Shown here piece by piece: positions 25,379 through 33,526 of a DNA stretch of 37,023 bases. The DNA is from Paludibacteraceae bacterium (GTDB lineage Bacteria; Bacteroidota; Bacteroidia; Bacteroidales; Paludibacteraceae). The DNA is taken from the NCBI GenBank assembly GCA_024399535.1, contig JAKSNU010000014.1:1-37023 (forward strand), read 5' to 3'. The stretch's first letter is position 1; each line of letters opens with the position of its first letter. Position numbers and translations under genes: made by a program. Below the pieces are notes generated by a model. The model saw only the letters and a list, made by a program, of their open reading frames with translations. It was not told the DNA's origin and made no database searches.

Positions 25379-27301
25379 TTATTCTACTGTAATAGCACCA
25401 AACTTACAACGGCTCACGCAGCTACCGCAACGGATACAAACTGCAGGGTCGATTGTGTGAGGGTTCTTGACTGTACCGCTGATTGCATTGACAGGACAGT
25501 TGCGAGCACAAGCTGTACAACCTTTACATTTAGCTGGGTCGATAGAATATCTGACGAGGCTTGTGCACTGGTGTGCTGGACAACGATGGTCAACAACGTG
25601 TGCAATATACTCATCGCGGAAATTCAACAATGTAGAAAGTACTGGGTTTGGAGATGTCTGACCGAGACCGCAGAGAGCAGTGTCCTTGATGACTTTTGCA
25701 AGGTTCTCAAGATTTTCAAGGTCTTCCATCGTAGCGCAACCCTTAGTGATTTTGTCGAGGAGCTCGTAGAGACGTTTGTTACCAATACGGCATGGAGCGC
25801 ATTTACCGCAGCTCTCTTCAACTGTGAAGTCGAGATAGAACTTAGCGACAGCAACCATACAGTTGTCCTCGTCCATGACAATCATACCACCAGAACCCAT
25901 CATTGAGCCTGCTGCGATGAGGTTGTCATAGTCAATAGGAATATCAAGGTGTTTCTCGCACAAGCAACCGCCCGAAGGACCACCAGTCTGGACTGCCTTG
26001 AACTTCTTGCCGCCTTTGATACCACCACCGATTTCGAAGATTACCTGACGGAGAGTAGTACCCATAGGAACCTCGATAAGACCAACGTTGTTCACCTTAC
26101 CGGCAAGTGCAAACACCTTAGTACCATGTGATTTCTCAGTACCGATAGATGCAAACCATTTTGCACCATTGAGGATGATAGGTGGAATATTTGCGAATGT
26201 TTCAACATTGTTTACGTTAGTTGGATAACCTTTGTAACCACGTACGCTTGGGAATGGAGGTTTTACATAAGGTTCACCACGATGTCCTTCCATTGAACGG
26301 ATGAGAGCTGTCTCCTCGCCACATACGAATGCACCTGCACCATAGCGGAGTTCAATGTCGAAGCTGAAGTTTGTACCGAGGATATTGTTGCCAAGGAGAT
26401 GACATTCACGAGCCTGTGCAATGGCAATCTCAAGACGGTGAATAGCCAATGGATACTCAGCACGGATGTAAATCAAACCATGGTTTGCGCCTGTGCAGTA
26501 ACCATTGATTGACATTGCCTCGATAATCGAGAATGGGTCACCTTCGAGAATTGAACGATCCATAAATGCTCCTGGGTCGCCCTCGTCAGCATTACAAACG
26601 ACGTATTTAGTGTCGTTCTGAACCTCACGAGTGATTTTCCATTTCTGACCTGTAGGGAAACCACCACCGCCACGACCACGAAGACCTGCTTCGATGATAG
26701 TTTGGATGACATCCTCAGGTTTCATTTGGAGAACCTTAGCCAAAGCTTCGTAACCACGACGTGCAAAATAGTCGTTGATGTTCTCAGGATCGATGAAACC
26801 GCAGTTGCGCAGTGCAATACGTACCTGTTTCTTGTAGAAAGGCATGTGCTTGCTATCTGGCATATGCTCGCCTGTTGTTGGGAGAACATAGAGCAGACGC
26901 TCAACCTTGTTGCCACTCTCAAGGTGTGAAGCAACGATTTCCTCAACATCCTCTGGAGTTACATGAACATAGAAGGTGTTGTCTGGCAAAATCTTTACGA
27001 TAGGACCCTGCTCGCAGAAACCAAAGCAACCTGTACGAACAATTTTGACCTTCTTGTTGAGGCCATGTTTCTCAATAGCAACTTCGAAATTCTTGAGGAT
27101 TTCGGCACTATTAGAAGCGTGACAGCCAGTACCGCCACAAACTAAAACATACTGCTCGAAACCATCATTGTGGAGATTTTTAATTTCCTCAGCAGTAACG
27201 CCTTCTGGGCGATTGCTGAGCTCACGCAATGCAAAATCGGCAGCACATTTTTTTTGCATCTCCGCCAATTCAGGGAAAGATGCAATGATTGGTAAAGCCA
27301 T
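25379..27301 (-). CDS. hydB: NADH-linked [FeFe] hydrogenase, NuoF-like flavoprotein subunit (HydB/HndC type)
   Basis: A 640-residue electron-input subunit. An N-terminal thioredoxin-like [2Fe-2S] domain has C55, C60, C92 and C96. The FMN/NAD core shows GLRGRGGGGFPTG (206-218) and CGEETALIRSMEGHRGEPY (327-345); an SLBB region follows, then a [4Fe-4S] set C498, C501, C504 and C544. C574 and C579 could hold a further metal site, and the C-terminus has two ferredoxin clusters (C592/595/598/602 and C622/625/628/632). This layout is that of HydB in trimeric HydABC enzymes. First gene of the operon, with a textbook promoter. Whether it bifurcates with ferredoxin or uses NADH alone cannot be told. 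Confidence 0.96.
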   Translation of the reverse strand: MALPIIASFPELAEMQKKCAADFALRELSNRPEGVTAEEIKNLHNDGFEQYVLVCGGTGCHASNSAEILKNFEVAIEKHGLNKKVKIVRTGCFGFCEQGPIVKILPDNTFYVHVTPEDVEEIVASHLESGNKVERLLYVLPTTGEHMPDSKHMPFYKKQVRIALRNCGFIDPENINDYFARRGYEALAKVLQMKPEDVIQTIIEAGLRGRGGGGFPTGQKWKITREVQNDTKYVVCNADEGDPGAFMDRSILEGDPFSIIEAMSINGYCTGANHGLIYIRAEYPLAIHRLEIAIAQARECHLLGNNILGTNFSFDIELRYGAGAFVCGEETALIRSMEGHRGEPYVKPPFPSVRGYKGYPTNVNNVETFANIPPIILNGAKWFASIGTEKSHGTKVFALAGKVNNVGLIEVPMGTTLRQVIFEIGGGIKGGKKFKAVQTGGPSGGCLCEKHLDIPIDYDNLIAAGSMMGSGGMIVMDEDNCMVAVAKFYLDFTVEESCGKCAPCRIGNKRLYELLDKITKGCATMEDLENLENLAKVIKDTALCGLGQTSPNPVLSTLLNFRDEYIAHVVDHRCPAHQCTSLVRYSIDPAKCKGCTACARNCPVNAISGTVKNPHTIDPAVCIRCGSCVSRCKFGAITVE

Positions 27302-27339
27302 AATATTTATATTAAAAATAGATTAGTTTTTTCAGCGTG

Positions 27340-27370
27340 CAAAGGTACATATTTATTTTCGTGTGGCAAA
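27340..27370 (-). promoter_or_regulatory. Promoter of the hydrogenase operon
   Basis: TTTG (27370-27367), exactly 19 bases, then TACCTTTG (27347-27340) on the minus strand: a full match to the Bacteroidetes consensus. The leader would be about 30 bases. Confidence 0.85.
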
Positions 27371-27393
27371 GCTTTTTTCGGAATATTTTTTCA

Positions 27394-27437
27394 ACATTTA
27401 GAAATGTGGTCAAAATGCTTATTTTGTGCAAAATAAG
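27394..27437. promoter_or_regulatory. Palindromes between the two divergent promoters
   Basis: CTTATTTTGTGCAAAATAAG (27418-27437) has perfect 9-base arms round a TG centre; ACATTTAGAAATGT (27394-27407) has 6-base arms. The larger one lies 47 bases from the leftward TTTG box and 39 from the rightward one, a suitable place for a regulator acting on both operons. The binding protein is unknown. Confidence 0.5.
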
Positions 27438-27476
27438 AGCTGCAAAAAATATGTTGATAAAAAAAATATAAATGTG

Positions 27477-27507
27477 TTTGCTATATAAAATAAAATGCTT
27501 AACTTTG
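27477..27507 (+). promoter_or_regulatory. Promoter of the 27528-35839 operon
   Basis: TTTG (27477-27480), exactly 19 bases, then TAACTTTG (27500-27507), a full consensus match. Transcription would start near 27514, so the in-frame ATG at 27495 cannot be used and the ATG at 27528 is the start. Confidence 0.85.
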
Positions 27508-27527
27508 TACGATTTTATATTAGCAAT

Positions 27528-28343
27528 ATGAGATACCTTTTATTAGCATTTTGTATATCTGTTGGATTTTCGGCAGTAATGCTTTGCTCGTGTGGTGGAA
27601 ATGAGGGACTTACGGCGGAAGAATTGTTGTCCAGAGCGACATCTGTTGAAACAATTGACCCACAACAGGCGTTGCTGACCTTGGACTCTATCCATGAGTG
27701 TTTTCCGAGAAATGTGAAAATGCGTCGTGCTGCCGATACTGTCATGTGGCGTATTGAGCTTGCTTTAGCTATGAAATCGTTGCCTTTTGTTGACAGTGTA
27801 ATCTCGGTGAAAGAAAAAATGCTTGATGTGATGTCTGTAAATTTCGTATTCAGCAAAGACGACCTCTATCAAGATCTGGGAGTATGGGAACATCGGATGT
27901 TCAGAACTGAATTGAACACCAGCAAGAACTATCTGAAACCTACAGTCAAGGAGAATGGTGAAATCACTATGACATCGTTCTATGCAGGCAGAGAGGAGAC
28001 TCATGACGGAATTGTGGTGACCGTCGGTGAGTATGCGAAAAAAGTGACAGATATTGATGGCGGAACATCGTTTACAGATCTTGGCGTGTTTCATGAGTTT
28101 CTGAGTATTACCGAAACAACGGAGGATGGTTTGACAAAGTTTATTGCTGAAATGGAGGGCGAAAATGCAACGGTGAGTCTGCTTGCCGCTGGCGATGAGA
28201 AGTTGAAATATTCTGTCAGCAGCCGCGACGTGAAAGCAATACGCGAAACATACCTATTTGCACTGGAGGTCAGCGATTTGTGGAACCTCAAACGTGACCG
28301 TGAGAAATTCAAAATGCAAATTGAGAGATATAGTAATAAATAA
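27528..28343 (+). CDS. Lipoprotein of unknown function
   Basis: A 271-residue predicted lipoprotein. From the chosen start the N-terminus MRYLLLAFCISVGFSAVMLC leads to a lipobox-like LCSC with C22 as the lipid site. The start is fixed by the promoter at 27477-27507, which covers the earlier ATG. I do not recognise the mature part: an early helical stretch (DPQQALLTLDSIHECFPRN) recalls a helical repeat, then a beta-rich half follows. It leads an operon and is 8 bases ahead of the TPR gene, so the two may work together at the envelope, though this rests on order only. Confidence 0.72.
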   Translation: MRYLLLAFCISVGFSAVMLCSCGGNEGLTAEELLSRATSVETIDPQQALLTLDSIHECFPRNVKMRRAADTVMWRIELALAMKSLPFVDSVISVKEKMLDVMSVNFVFSKDDLYQDLGVWEHRMFRTELNTSKNYLKPTVKENGEITMTSFYAGREETHDGIVVTVGEYAKKVTDIDGGTSFTDLGVFHEFLSITETTEDGLTKFIAEMEGENATVSLLAAGDEKLKYSVSSRDVKAIRETYLFALEVSDLWNLKRDREKFKMQIERYSNK

Positions 28344-28351
28344 TAACTCGT

Positions 28352-29791
28352 ATGGAAGAAGATAATAATGATATTATAAAGTTGGTTGAGCTTTTCAAAG
28401 AGGCTGCCAGCGGAGACGGAAGTGTGTATTGGGATTCTAACGATCTTGTCCTTGTGTTTCTTGCGTGTTTGGATGCTCATGACGGGGATACTGCTGCGAA
28501 GGCACTTCGCCAACTTGAGACTGATTTTCCTAATAATGTCAGCACGCACATGTCAAAGATGAAATGGTTGATGTTTAAGCATAAATTTACTGATGCCTTT
28601 GAGGAGTTGACGAAAACGAATATCGATGAAATTAAAGCTGATTGCCCAATCGACCTTGCCTATGCAGCTCAGTGTGCTTCTATGAATGGACATGAAAACG
28701 AAGGAGCTGACTATTTTGTGGAATATATCAATTGTTGCGAAAATTTCGATGAAATATTTTTGAATCATTATTTGGCGATACTATCTATATTCAGCTTAAT
28801 GTCTAAAAATAGGGATATGCTTGTGGGGAAAATAGTTGACGCTTTGATGAAGGTGTGCAAGCAGGTTGATTTGATGCTATATTCGGCTGATGCCCTAATG
28901 CTGATTGATAGGAATGATGATGCTATCAGCCTGCTCAGCGAGTTGTCTGACAAAGACCCTCTGAACCCCGATGTGTGGAAAAAACTCTCTTTAGCATATG
29001 GTAAAATGGAAAACGATGAGAAGATGATTGAGAGCTTCGAATATTTCTCGGCATTGGTGCCTGACGATAATAGTTTCGATGTGCTTGTGATGAAGGTTGA
29101 TGTCTTAATTAAAAAAGCTGATTATAAGGAAGCTTTGAAGATACTGCGACATTGCAGTAAAAACCAAAATAAAATTCCGCGATATGACGATGTCGTAGTG
29201 AATTTCGCTTTGATTAAGATATATGCTTGTTTGAAGGATTATAAACGGGAGAGAGTCTGTCTTACGAAATATGTCAACTTCAGAGACCCTCAATATAGGA
29301 CGATGTGGCTTGATTTTGCTTCTTCTTTCAGTAACGAATGCGACGATGTTGAGTTCGTAGTGGAGTTTTTGAACGATGTTTTGGAAGTGGCAGATAGTAA
29401 TATAAAACCCTCGTTGATGATGTTGCGGGGCATTAAGGAGTTTGAGAAGTTCCGCTTGAATAGAGGTATAAAACATTTGGTTTTGGCAAAGTCTGATGCT
29501 TTGCAATGTCTCAAGTACGAACCTGACAATTATGTTGCTATAATGATTGTTGGAAAAACATCTTTTTTTCTCGATGATTTCAAAAATGCTGTGAAATATT
29601 TGGAAAAGGCTTACAAGCTTAATCCTGAATCTGATTTTATTGGAAGGTTGCTTGCCATTTCGTATTATAAAAACAATAACATAATAAAATTCAAACGTTT
29701 ATTTAAGGCGCTTATTGGGCATGTCGAAAATTTCAAGGAAGATTTTCTCAGTTTGTACCCTGAAAGTAAAGATTTAATTGCCAAGATATGA
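28352..29791 (+). CDS. Tetratricopeptide-repeat protein
   Basis: A 479-residue all-helical protein. TPR-like units are clearest at about 175-235 (DDAISLLSELSDKDPLNPDVW) and about 400-460 (DDFKNAVKYLEKAYKLNPES), with weaker ones between. There is no signal peptide or membrane segment, so it is probably a cytoplasmic scaffold. The base composition is more A/T-rich than the neighbouring transporter gene. Its stop overlaps the DedA start (ATGA). Partners are unknown. Confidence 0.8.
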   Translation: MEEDNNDIIKLVELFKEAASGDGSVYWDSNDLVLVFLACLDAHDGDTAAKALRQLETDFPNNVSTHMSKMKWLMFKHKFTDAFEELTKTNIDEIKADCPIDLAYAAQCASMNGHENEGADYFVEYINCCENFDEIFLNHYLAILSIFSLMSKNRDMLVGKIVDALMKVCKQVDLMLYSADALMLIDRNDDAISLLSELSDKDPLNPDVWKKLSLAYGKMENDEKMIESFEYFSALVPDDNSFDVLVMKVDVLIKKADYKEALKILRHCSKNQNKIPRYDDVVVNFALIKIYACLKDYKRERVCLTKYVNFRDPQYRTMWLDFASSFSNECDDVEFVVEFLNDVLEVADSNIKPSLMMLRGIKEFEKFRLNRGIKHLVLAKSDALQCLKYEPDNYVAIMIVGKTSFFLDDFKNAVKYLEKAYKLNPESDFIGRLLAISYYKNNNIIKFKRLFKALIGHVENFKEDFLSLYPESKDLIAKI

Positions 29792-30471
29792 TTGCTTCAA
29801 TACTACTGTTCATCCTGCTGAATGCTCAGACACCTGATGTTTCTACTCAGGAACGGGGTTATGTTGAGAAAATAGCTGATTGGTATGACGAAAACATGAA
29901 CTATGGGACTATCACTGGTTTGATGGCTATTGAGAGTTCATTCATACCTTTTCCTTCGGAGGTTGTGGTGCCTCCTGCTGCGGCTGTGAGTACTCGTGAG
30001 GGGTCAGACCTGAACATTATACTCATAGTTTTGTTTGCGACCATTGGCGCAATAATAGGTGCTCTTATCAACTACTACCTCTCAATCTCGCTTGGCCGTA
30101 CGATAATATATAAATTTGCTGATAGCAAGTTGGGACACCTCTGTCTGCTGAGTGGCGAGAAGATAGAAAAAGCTGAAAAATATTTCAACGACCATGGCAA
30201 AGTGTCAACTTTTGTCGGTAGGCTGATACCTGGAATAAGACAATTGATTTCAATACCTGCAGGATTGGCAAAAATGCCGATATTGTCGTTCGTCGGATTC
30301 ACGGCTCTTGGCGCAGGAATTTGGAACTGCGTGTTAGCCGGTATAGGCTACGTCGTAGGTGACAACATGGACCTTATATATAAATACTCGCACGAGATAG
30401 GCTATTGTCTGCTCGGTATATTGGTCGGTGTGCTGTGTGTATATATTGCTAAGAAATATACGAAAAAATGA
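29788..30471 (+). CDS. DedA family membrane protein
   Basis: A 227-residue integral membrane protein of the DedA/SNARE-associated family, thought to move lipids such as undecaprenyl phosphate or phosphatidylethanolamine across the inner membrane. Signatures: ESSFIPFPSE (49-58) with the acidic residue pair and GRLIPGIRQLISIPAG (144-159) with the conserved arginines; hydrophobic segments at about 76-97, 165-190 and 203-221. ATGA overlaps join it to both the TPR gene and aroE. Confidence 0.9.
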   Translation: MIASILLFILLNAQTPDVSTQERGYVEKIADWYDENMNYGTITGLMAIESSFIPFPSEVVVPPAAAVSTREGSDLNIILIVLFATIGAIIGALINYYLSISLGRTIIYKFADSKLGHLCLLSGEKIEKAEKYFNDHGKVSTFVGRLIPGIRQLISIPAGLAKMPILSFVGFTALGAGIWNCVLAGIGYVVGDNMDLIYKYSHEIGYCLLGILVGVLCVYIAKKYTKK

Positions 30472-31154
30472 GACATTTCGGACTTGTCGGACACCCTGTG
30501 GGACATTCGTGGTCTGCCGAGATGCACAACAGATGGTTCAATGAGCGAGGCATAGACGCAAGTTATGACATAATAGATTTGAAGTCAATTGAGGGGTTTC
30601 GGGAACTGATGAAGACTTATAGTGGGGTGAACATCACGATACCTTACAAACGTGAGGTGATTGGTATGATTGACAGAGTGGACGAAGTGGCAAGTGCGGT
30701 AGGTGCTGTAAATACTGTGATTTGGGAGAATGGTGAATTGGTGGGGTATAACACTGATATTGATGGGTTCAGGGTGCTGGCAAGAGGATTGGACGAGAAA
30801 CATGTATTGGTATTGGGAGATGGAGGAGCGTCAAAGGCGGTGCAGTATGTGCTGAGAGAGATGAATTGCGAAACGAAAGTAATGACGCATTCTGAGATTG
30901 ACCGAGGACCGGTAAAGGTGGGCGGATTTGAAGTGGTGGTCAACGCAACACCGGTTGGAATGTCGCCAGAATGCGATAAATGTGTGAAGATAGATGTGAG
31001 CGGGATAACAGATGACATGGTGGGAATAGACCTCGTATATAATCCAAAGGAGACTGTTTTTCTGTCACATTTTGCACTGAGGAGAGGTGGCTTTGAGATG
31101 CTGACCGAACAAGGAAGAAAAGCTTTTGAATTATTTATAAAAACAATTAAATAA
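30468..31154 (+). CDS. aroE: Shikimate dehydrogenase
   Basis: AroE reduces 3-dehydroshikimate with NADPH in aromatic amino acid synthesis. Visible are GHPVGHSWS (8-16) for substrate binding, the catalytic lysine K61 in NITIPYK, N82, D97 in YNTDIDG, and the nucleotide loop GDGGASKAV. At 228 residues it is shorter than the E. coli enzyme (272), with short loops in the NADP domain, as often in this phylum. All catalytic residues are present, so it should be active. Confidence 0.93.
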   Translation: MRHFGLVGHPVGHSWSAEMHNRWFNERGIDASYDIIDLKSIEGFRELMKTYSGVNITIPYKREVIGMIDRVDEVASAVGAVNTVIWENGELVGYNTDIDGFRVLARGLDEKHVLVLGDGGASKAVQYVLREMNCETKVMTHSEIDRGPVKVGGFEVVVNATPVGMSPECDKCVKIDVSGITDDMVGIDLVYNPKETVFLSHFALRRGGFEMLTEQGRKAFELFIKTIK

Positions 31155-31161
31155 CATTTTT

Positions 31162-32811
31162 ATGGAACAAATCAAACAAACATTGCGCGACAGTGCTGCC
31201 ATGCGTTGGATAGCATTGTTGCTGTTAGCATTGGGAATGTTCTGTTCGTACATCTTCATGGACATTCTCTCGCCTATCAAAGAGTTGATGGAGTCAACAC
31301 GTGGTTGGGACTCCGAGGCATTCGGAACAATGCAAGGTGCAGAAACCTTCCTCAACGTCTTTGTATTCTTCCTAATCTTTGCAGGTATCATCCTCGACAA
31401 GATGGGAGTTCGCTTCACGGCAGTATTGTCCGGAGTTGTGATGCTCGTTGGTGGTTTAATCAAGTATTATGCTGTTTCTGAGGCATTCTATGGTTCATCG
31501 GTCGAGGCTTGGTTTACTGAGAACTTGAACTATATTCCAGGCTTCCAGCAACTCGGAGTTGCACCATTCTATAGAGGAATGCCAGCATCGGCTAAAGTCG
31601 CTGCATTAGGTTTTATGATATTCGGTTGTGGTACTGAGATGGCAGGTATTACTGTGTCTCGCGGTATCGTTAAGTGGTTCAAAGGTCGTGAGACAGCTCT
31701 TGCAATGGGTTCTGAAATGGCACTTGCGCGTCTTGGCGTCACGACATGTATGATTTTCTCGCCTTTCTTTGCGAAGCTCGGTGGCAACATTGATGTTTCA
31801 CGTTCAGTGGCATTCGGTGTCGTATTGCTCTGCATAGCTTTGATAATGTTCATTACATATTTCTTCATGGACAAGAAACTCGATGCGCAGACAGGCGAGG
31901 CAGAAGAGCAGGACGACCCATTCAAGATTTCAGATATCGGCAAGATTCTATCTTCTCTCGGATTCTGGCTTGTGGCATTGCTCTGCGTCCTTTACTATTC
32001 AGCAATCTTCCCATTCCAGAAATATGCTGTGAACATGCTGCAGTGCAACCTTACGCTCACTGAGGCAACGGATGGTTTCTTTGCATCACAGGCAGTCACA
32101 TATATCCAATACGGACTTGTATTGATAGTTGCAGCAGGTGCATTCTCGAGCAACTTCATGAAAGACAAGATGAAAAAGATTGGACTTATGGTGTTGGCGG
32201 TAGTTGCATTGGTCGTTTATTGCTGGATGGGCTACATGCGTGGAACGGCTGAGACAATCTTTGCTGTATTCCCATTGCTTGCAGTGGCTATCACTCCTAT
32301 TCTTGGTAACTATGTTGATCACAAAGGAAAGGCAGCATCAATGCTGATGATTGGCTCATTGCTTCTCATTATCTGCCATCTGACATTTGCATTTGTATTG
32401 CCACTGTGCAAGGGAAGTTCAGTCGGTGGTGTCGTTGTTGCTTATCTGACAATCCTTGTACTTGGAGCATCATTCTCGCTCGTCCCTGCAGCGTTGTGGC
32501 CTTCAGTTCCAAAACTTGTTGACGAGAAGATTATCGGTTCTGCCTACGCACTTATATTCTGGATACAGAACATCGGTTTGTGGCTCTTCCCATTGCTTAT
32601 TGGCAAGATTCTGAAGAATACCAACACCGACATCGCAGCACAGGTTGAGGCTGGCGAAATCACTGTTCAGCAGGCTTCTGTGTCATACGATTATACCTGG
32701 GTACTCGTAATGCTTGCCTGCCTTGGCGCAGCTGCTTTGATTATCGGTATCTATCTCAAGGCTGTTGACAAGAAGAAGGGTCTTGGTCTTGAGGAACCAA
32801 ACATCAAGTAA
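31162..32811 (+). CDS. Major facilitator superfamily transporter
   Basis: A 549-residue inner-membrane transporter with about twelve hydrophobic segments, the first near residues 15-35. The MFS loop motif appears as LDKMGVRFT (78-86). A charged cytoplasmic stretch near 233-253 (TGEAEEQDDPF) divides the two halves. Codon use is biased toward C-ending codons more than in the preceding genes, which suggests strong expression. The substrate cannot be told; the neighbours aroE and the nucleotidase-like gene give no clear hint. Confidence 0.85.
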   Translation: MEQIKQTLRDSAAMRWIALLLLALGMFCSYIFMDILSPIKELMESTRGWDSEAFGTMQGAETFLNVFVFFLIFAGIILDKMGVRFTAVLSGVVMLVGGLIKYYAVSEAFYGSSVEAWFTENLNYIPGFQQLGVAPFYRGMPASAKVAALGFMIFGCGTEMAGITVSRGIVKWFKGRETALAMGSEMALARLGVTTCMIFSPFFAKLGGNIDVSRSVAFGVVLLCIALIMFITYFFMDKKLDAQTGEAEEQDDPFKISDIGKILSSLGFWLVALLCVLYYSAIFPFQKYAVNMLQCNLTLTEATDGFFASQAVTYIQYGLVLIVAAGAFSSNFMKDKMKKIGLMVLAVVALVVYCWMGYMRGTAETIFAVFPLLAVAITPILGNYVDHKGKAASMLMIGSLLLIICHLTFAFVLPLCKGSSVGGVVVAYLTILVLGASFSLVPAALWPSVPKLVDEKIIGSAYALIFWIQNIGLWLFPLLIGKILKNTNTDIAAQVEAGEITVQQASVSYDYTWVLVMLACLGAAALIIGIYLKAVDKKKGLGLEEPNIK

Positions 32812-32812
32812 T

Positions 32813-33526
32813 ATGGTTTATCTCATTCCATGTACATTGGGGGATACTCCTATAAATAACGTATTGCCTCAGCAGAACGCTGAGGTGATACGTTTTTTAC
32901 ATATATTTGTGGTCGAAAACATCAGAACTGCAAGAAGATTCCTTAAACAGGTTGATAGGTCAATCGACATTGATAAGATTACTTTTTATGAACTCAATCA
33001 ACATACTGATTTCAAGGAACTGCTGTTGCAGATGAAGGATGTTTGGAAAGAGGACATTGGCGTGATATCCGAGGCAGGTTGCCCTGCAGTGGCTGATCCT
33101 GGCGCATTGGTGGTGGCTGAGGCTCAGCGAAGGGGTATAAGGGTCGTTCCTTTAGTAGGACCTTCAAGCATACTGATGTCGCTTATGGCATCTGGGTTCA
33201 ATGGCCAGAATTTTGCTTTCAACGGCTATCTGCCAATTGACAGGAACGAGAGGATTGCTAAGATAAAACAACTCGAAAAACGTGCTGACTCTGAACGGCA
33301 GACGCAGATATTCATTGAGACACCTTACAGGAATCTGGCACTCATGGACGACTTGTGCAGGACTTTGCAGGGCGCAACGATGCTTTGCGTGGCATCTGGA
33401 ATAACGACAGATGCAGAGTGGATAAGGACAAAGAGGGTAGAGGAGTGGAGGAAGGGAATGAAGGAAATAGAGAAAATACAGAAGATTCCAACAATATTTC
33501 TATTAGATAGTCAGAAAGGAAAATGA
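32813..33526 (+). CDS. RsmI-like SAM-dependent methyltransferase (tetrapyrrole methylase fold)
   Basis: A 237-residue relative of RsmI, which 2'-O-methylates C1402 of 16S rRNA. The fold's motifs are SEAGCPAVADPG (86-97) and VGPSS (115-119). The N-terminal YLIPCTLGDTP replaces the usual ATPIGNLxD, so this is the second, divergent paralogue often seen in Bacteroidetes and its target may differ. The start at 32813, one base after the MFS stop, matches the N-terminal strand of the fold; an earlier in-frame ATG would run back into the transporter gene. Confidence 0.85.
   Translation: MVYLIPCTLGDTPINNVLPQQNAEVIRFLHIFVVENIRTARRFLKQVDRSIDIDKITFYELNQHTDFKELLLQMKDVWKEDIGVISEAGCPAVADPGALVVAEAQRRGIRVVPLVGPSSILMSLMASGFNGQNFAFNGYLPIDRNERIAKIKQLEKRADSERQTQIFIETPYRNLALMDDLCRTLQGATMLCVASGITTDAEWIRTKRVEEWRKGMKEIEKIQKIPTIFLLDSQKGK

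Noticed and set aside
25274-25906. 210-codon plus-strand open frame across the hydA/hydB junction
   Set aside because: Antisense to two well-conserved genes, Thr/Cys-rich translation typical of a shadow.
27495-27527. Upstream ATG of the lipoprotein gene at 27495
   Set aside because: It lies inside the promoter; the later ATG gives a proper lipoprotein signal peptide.
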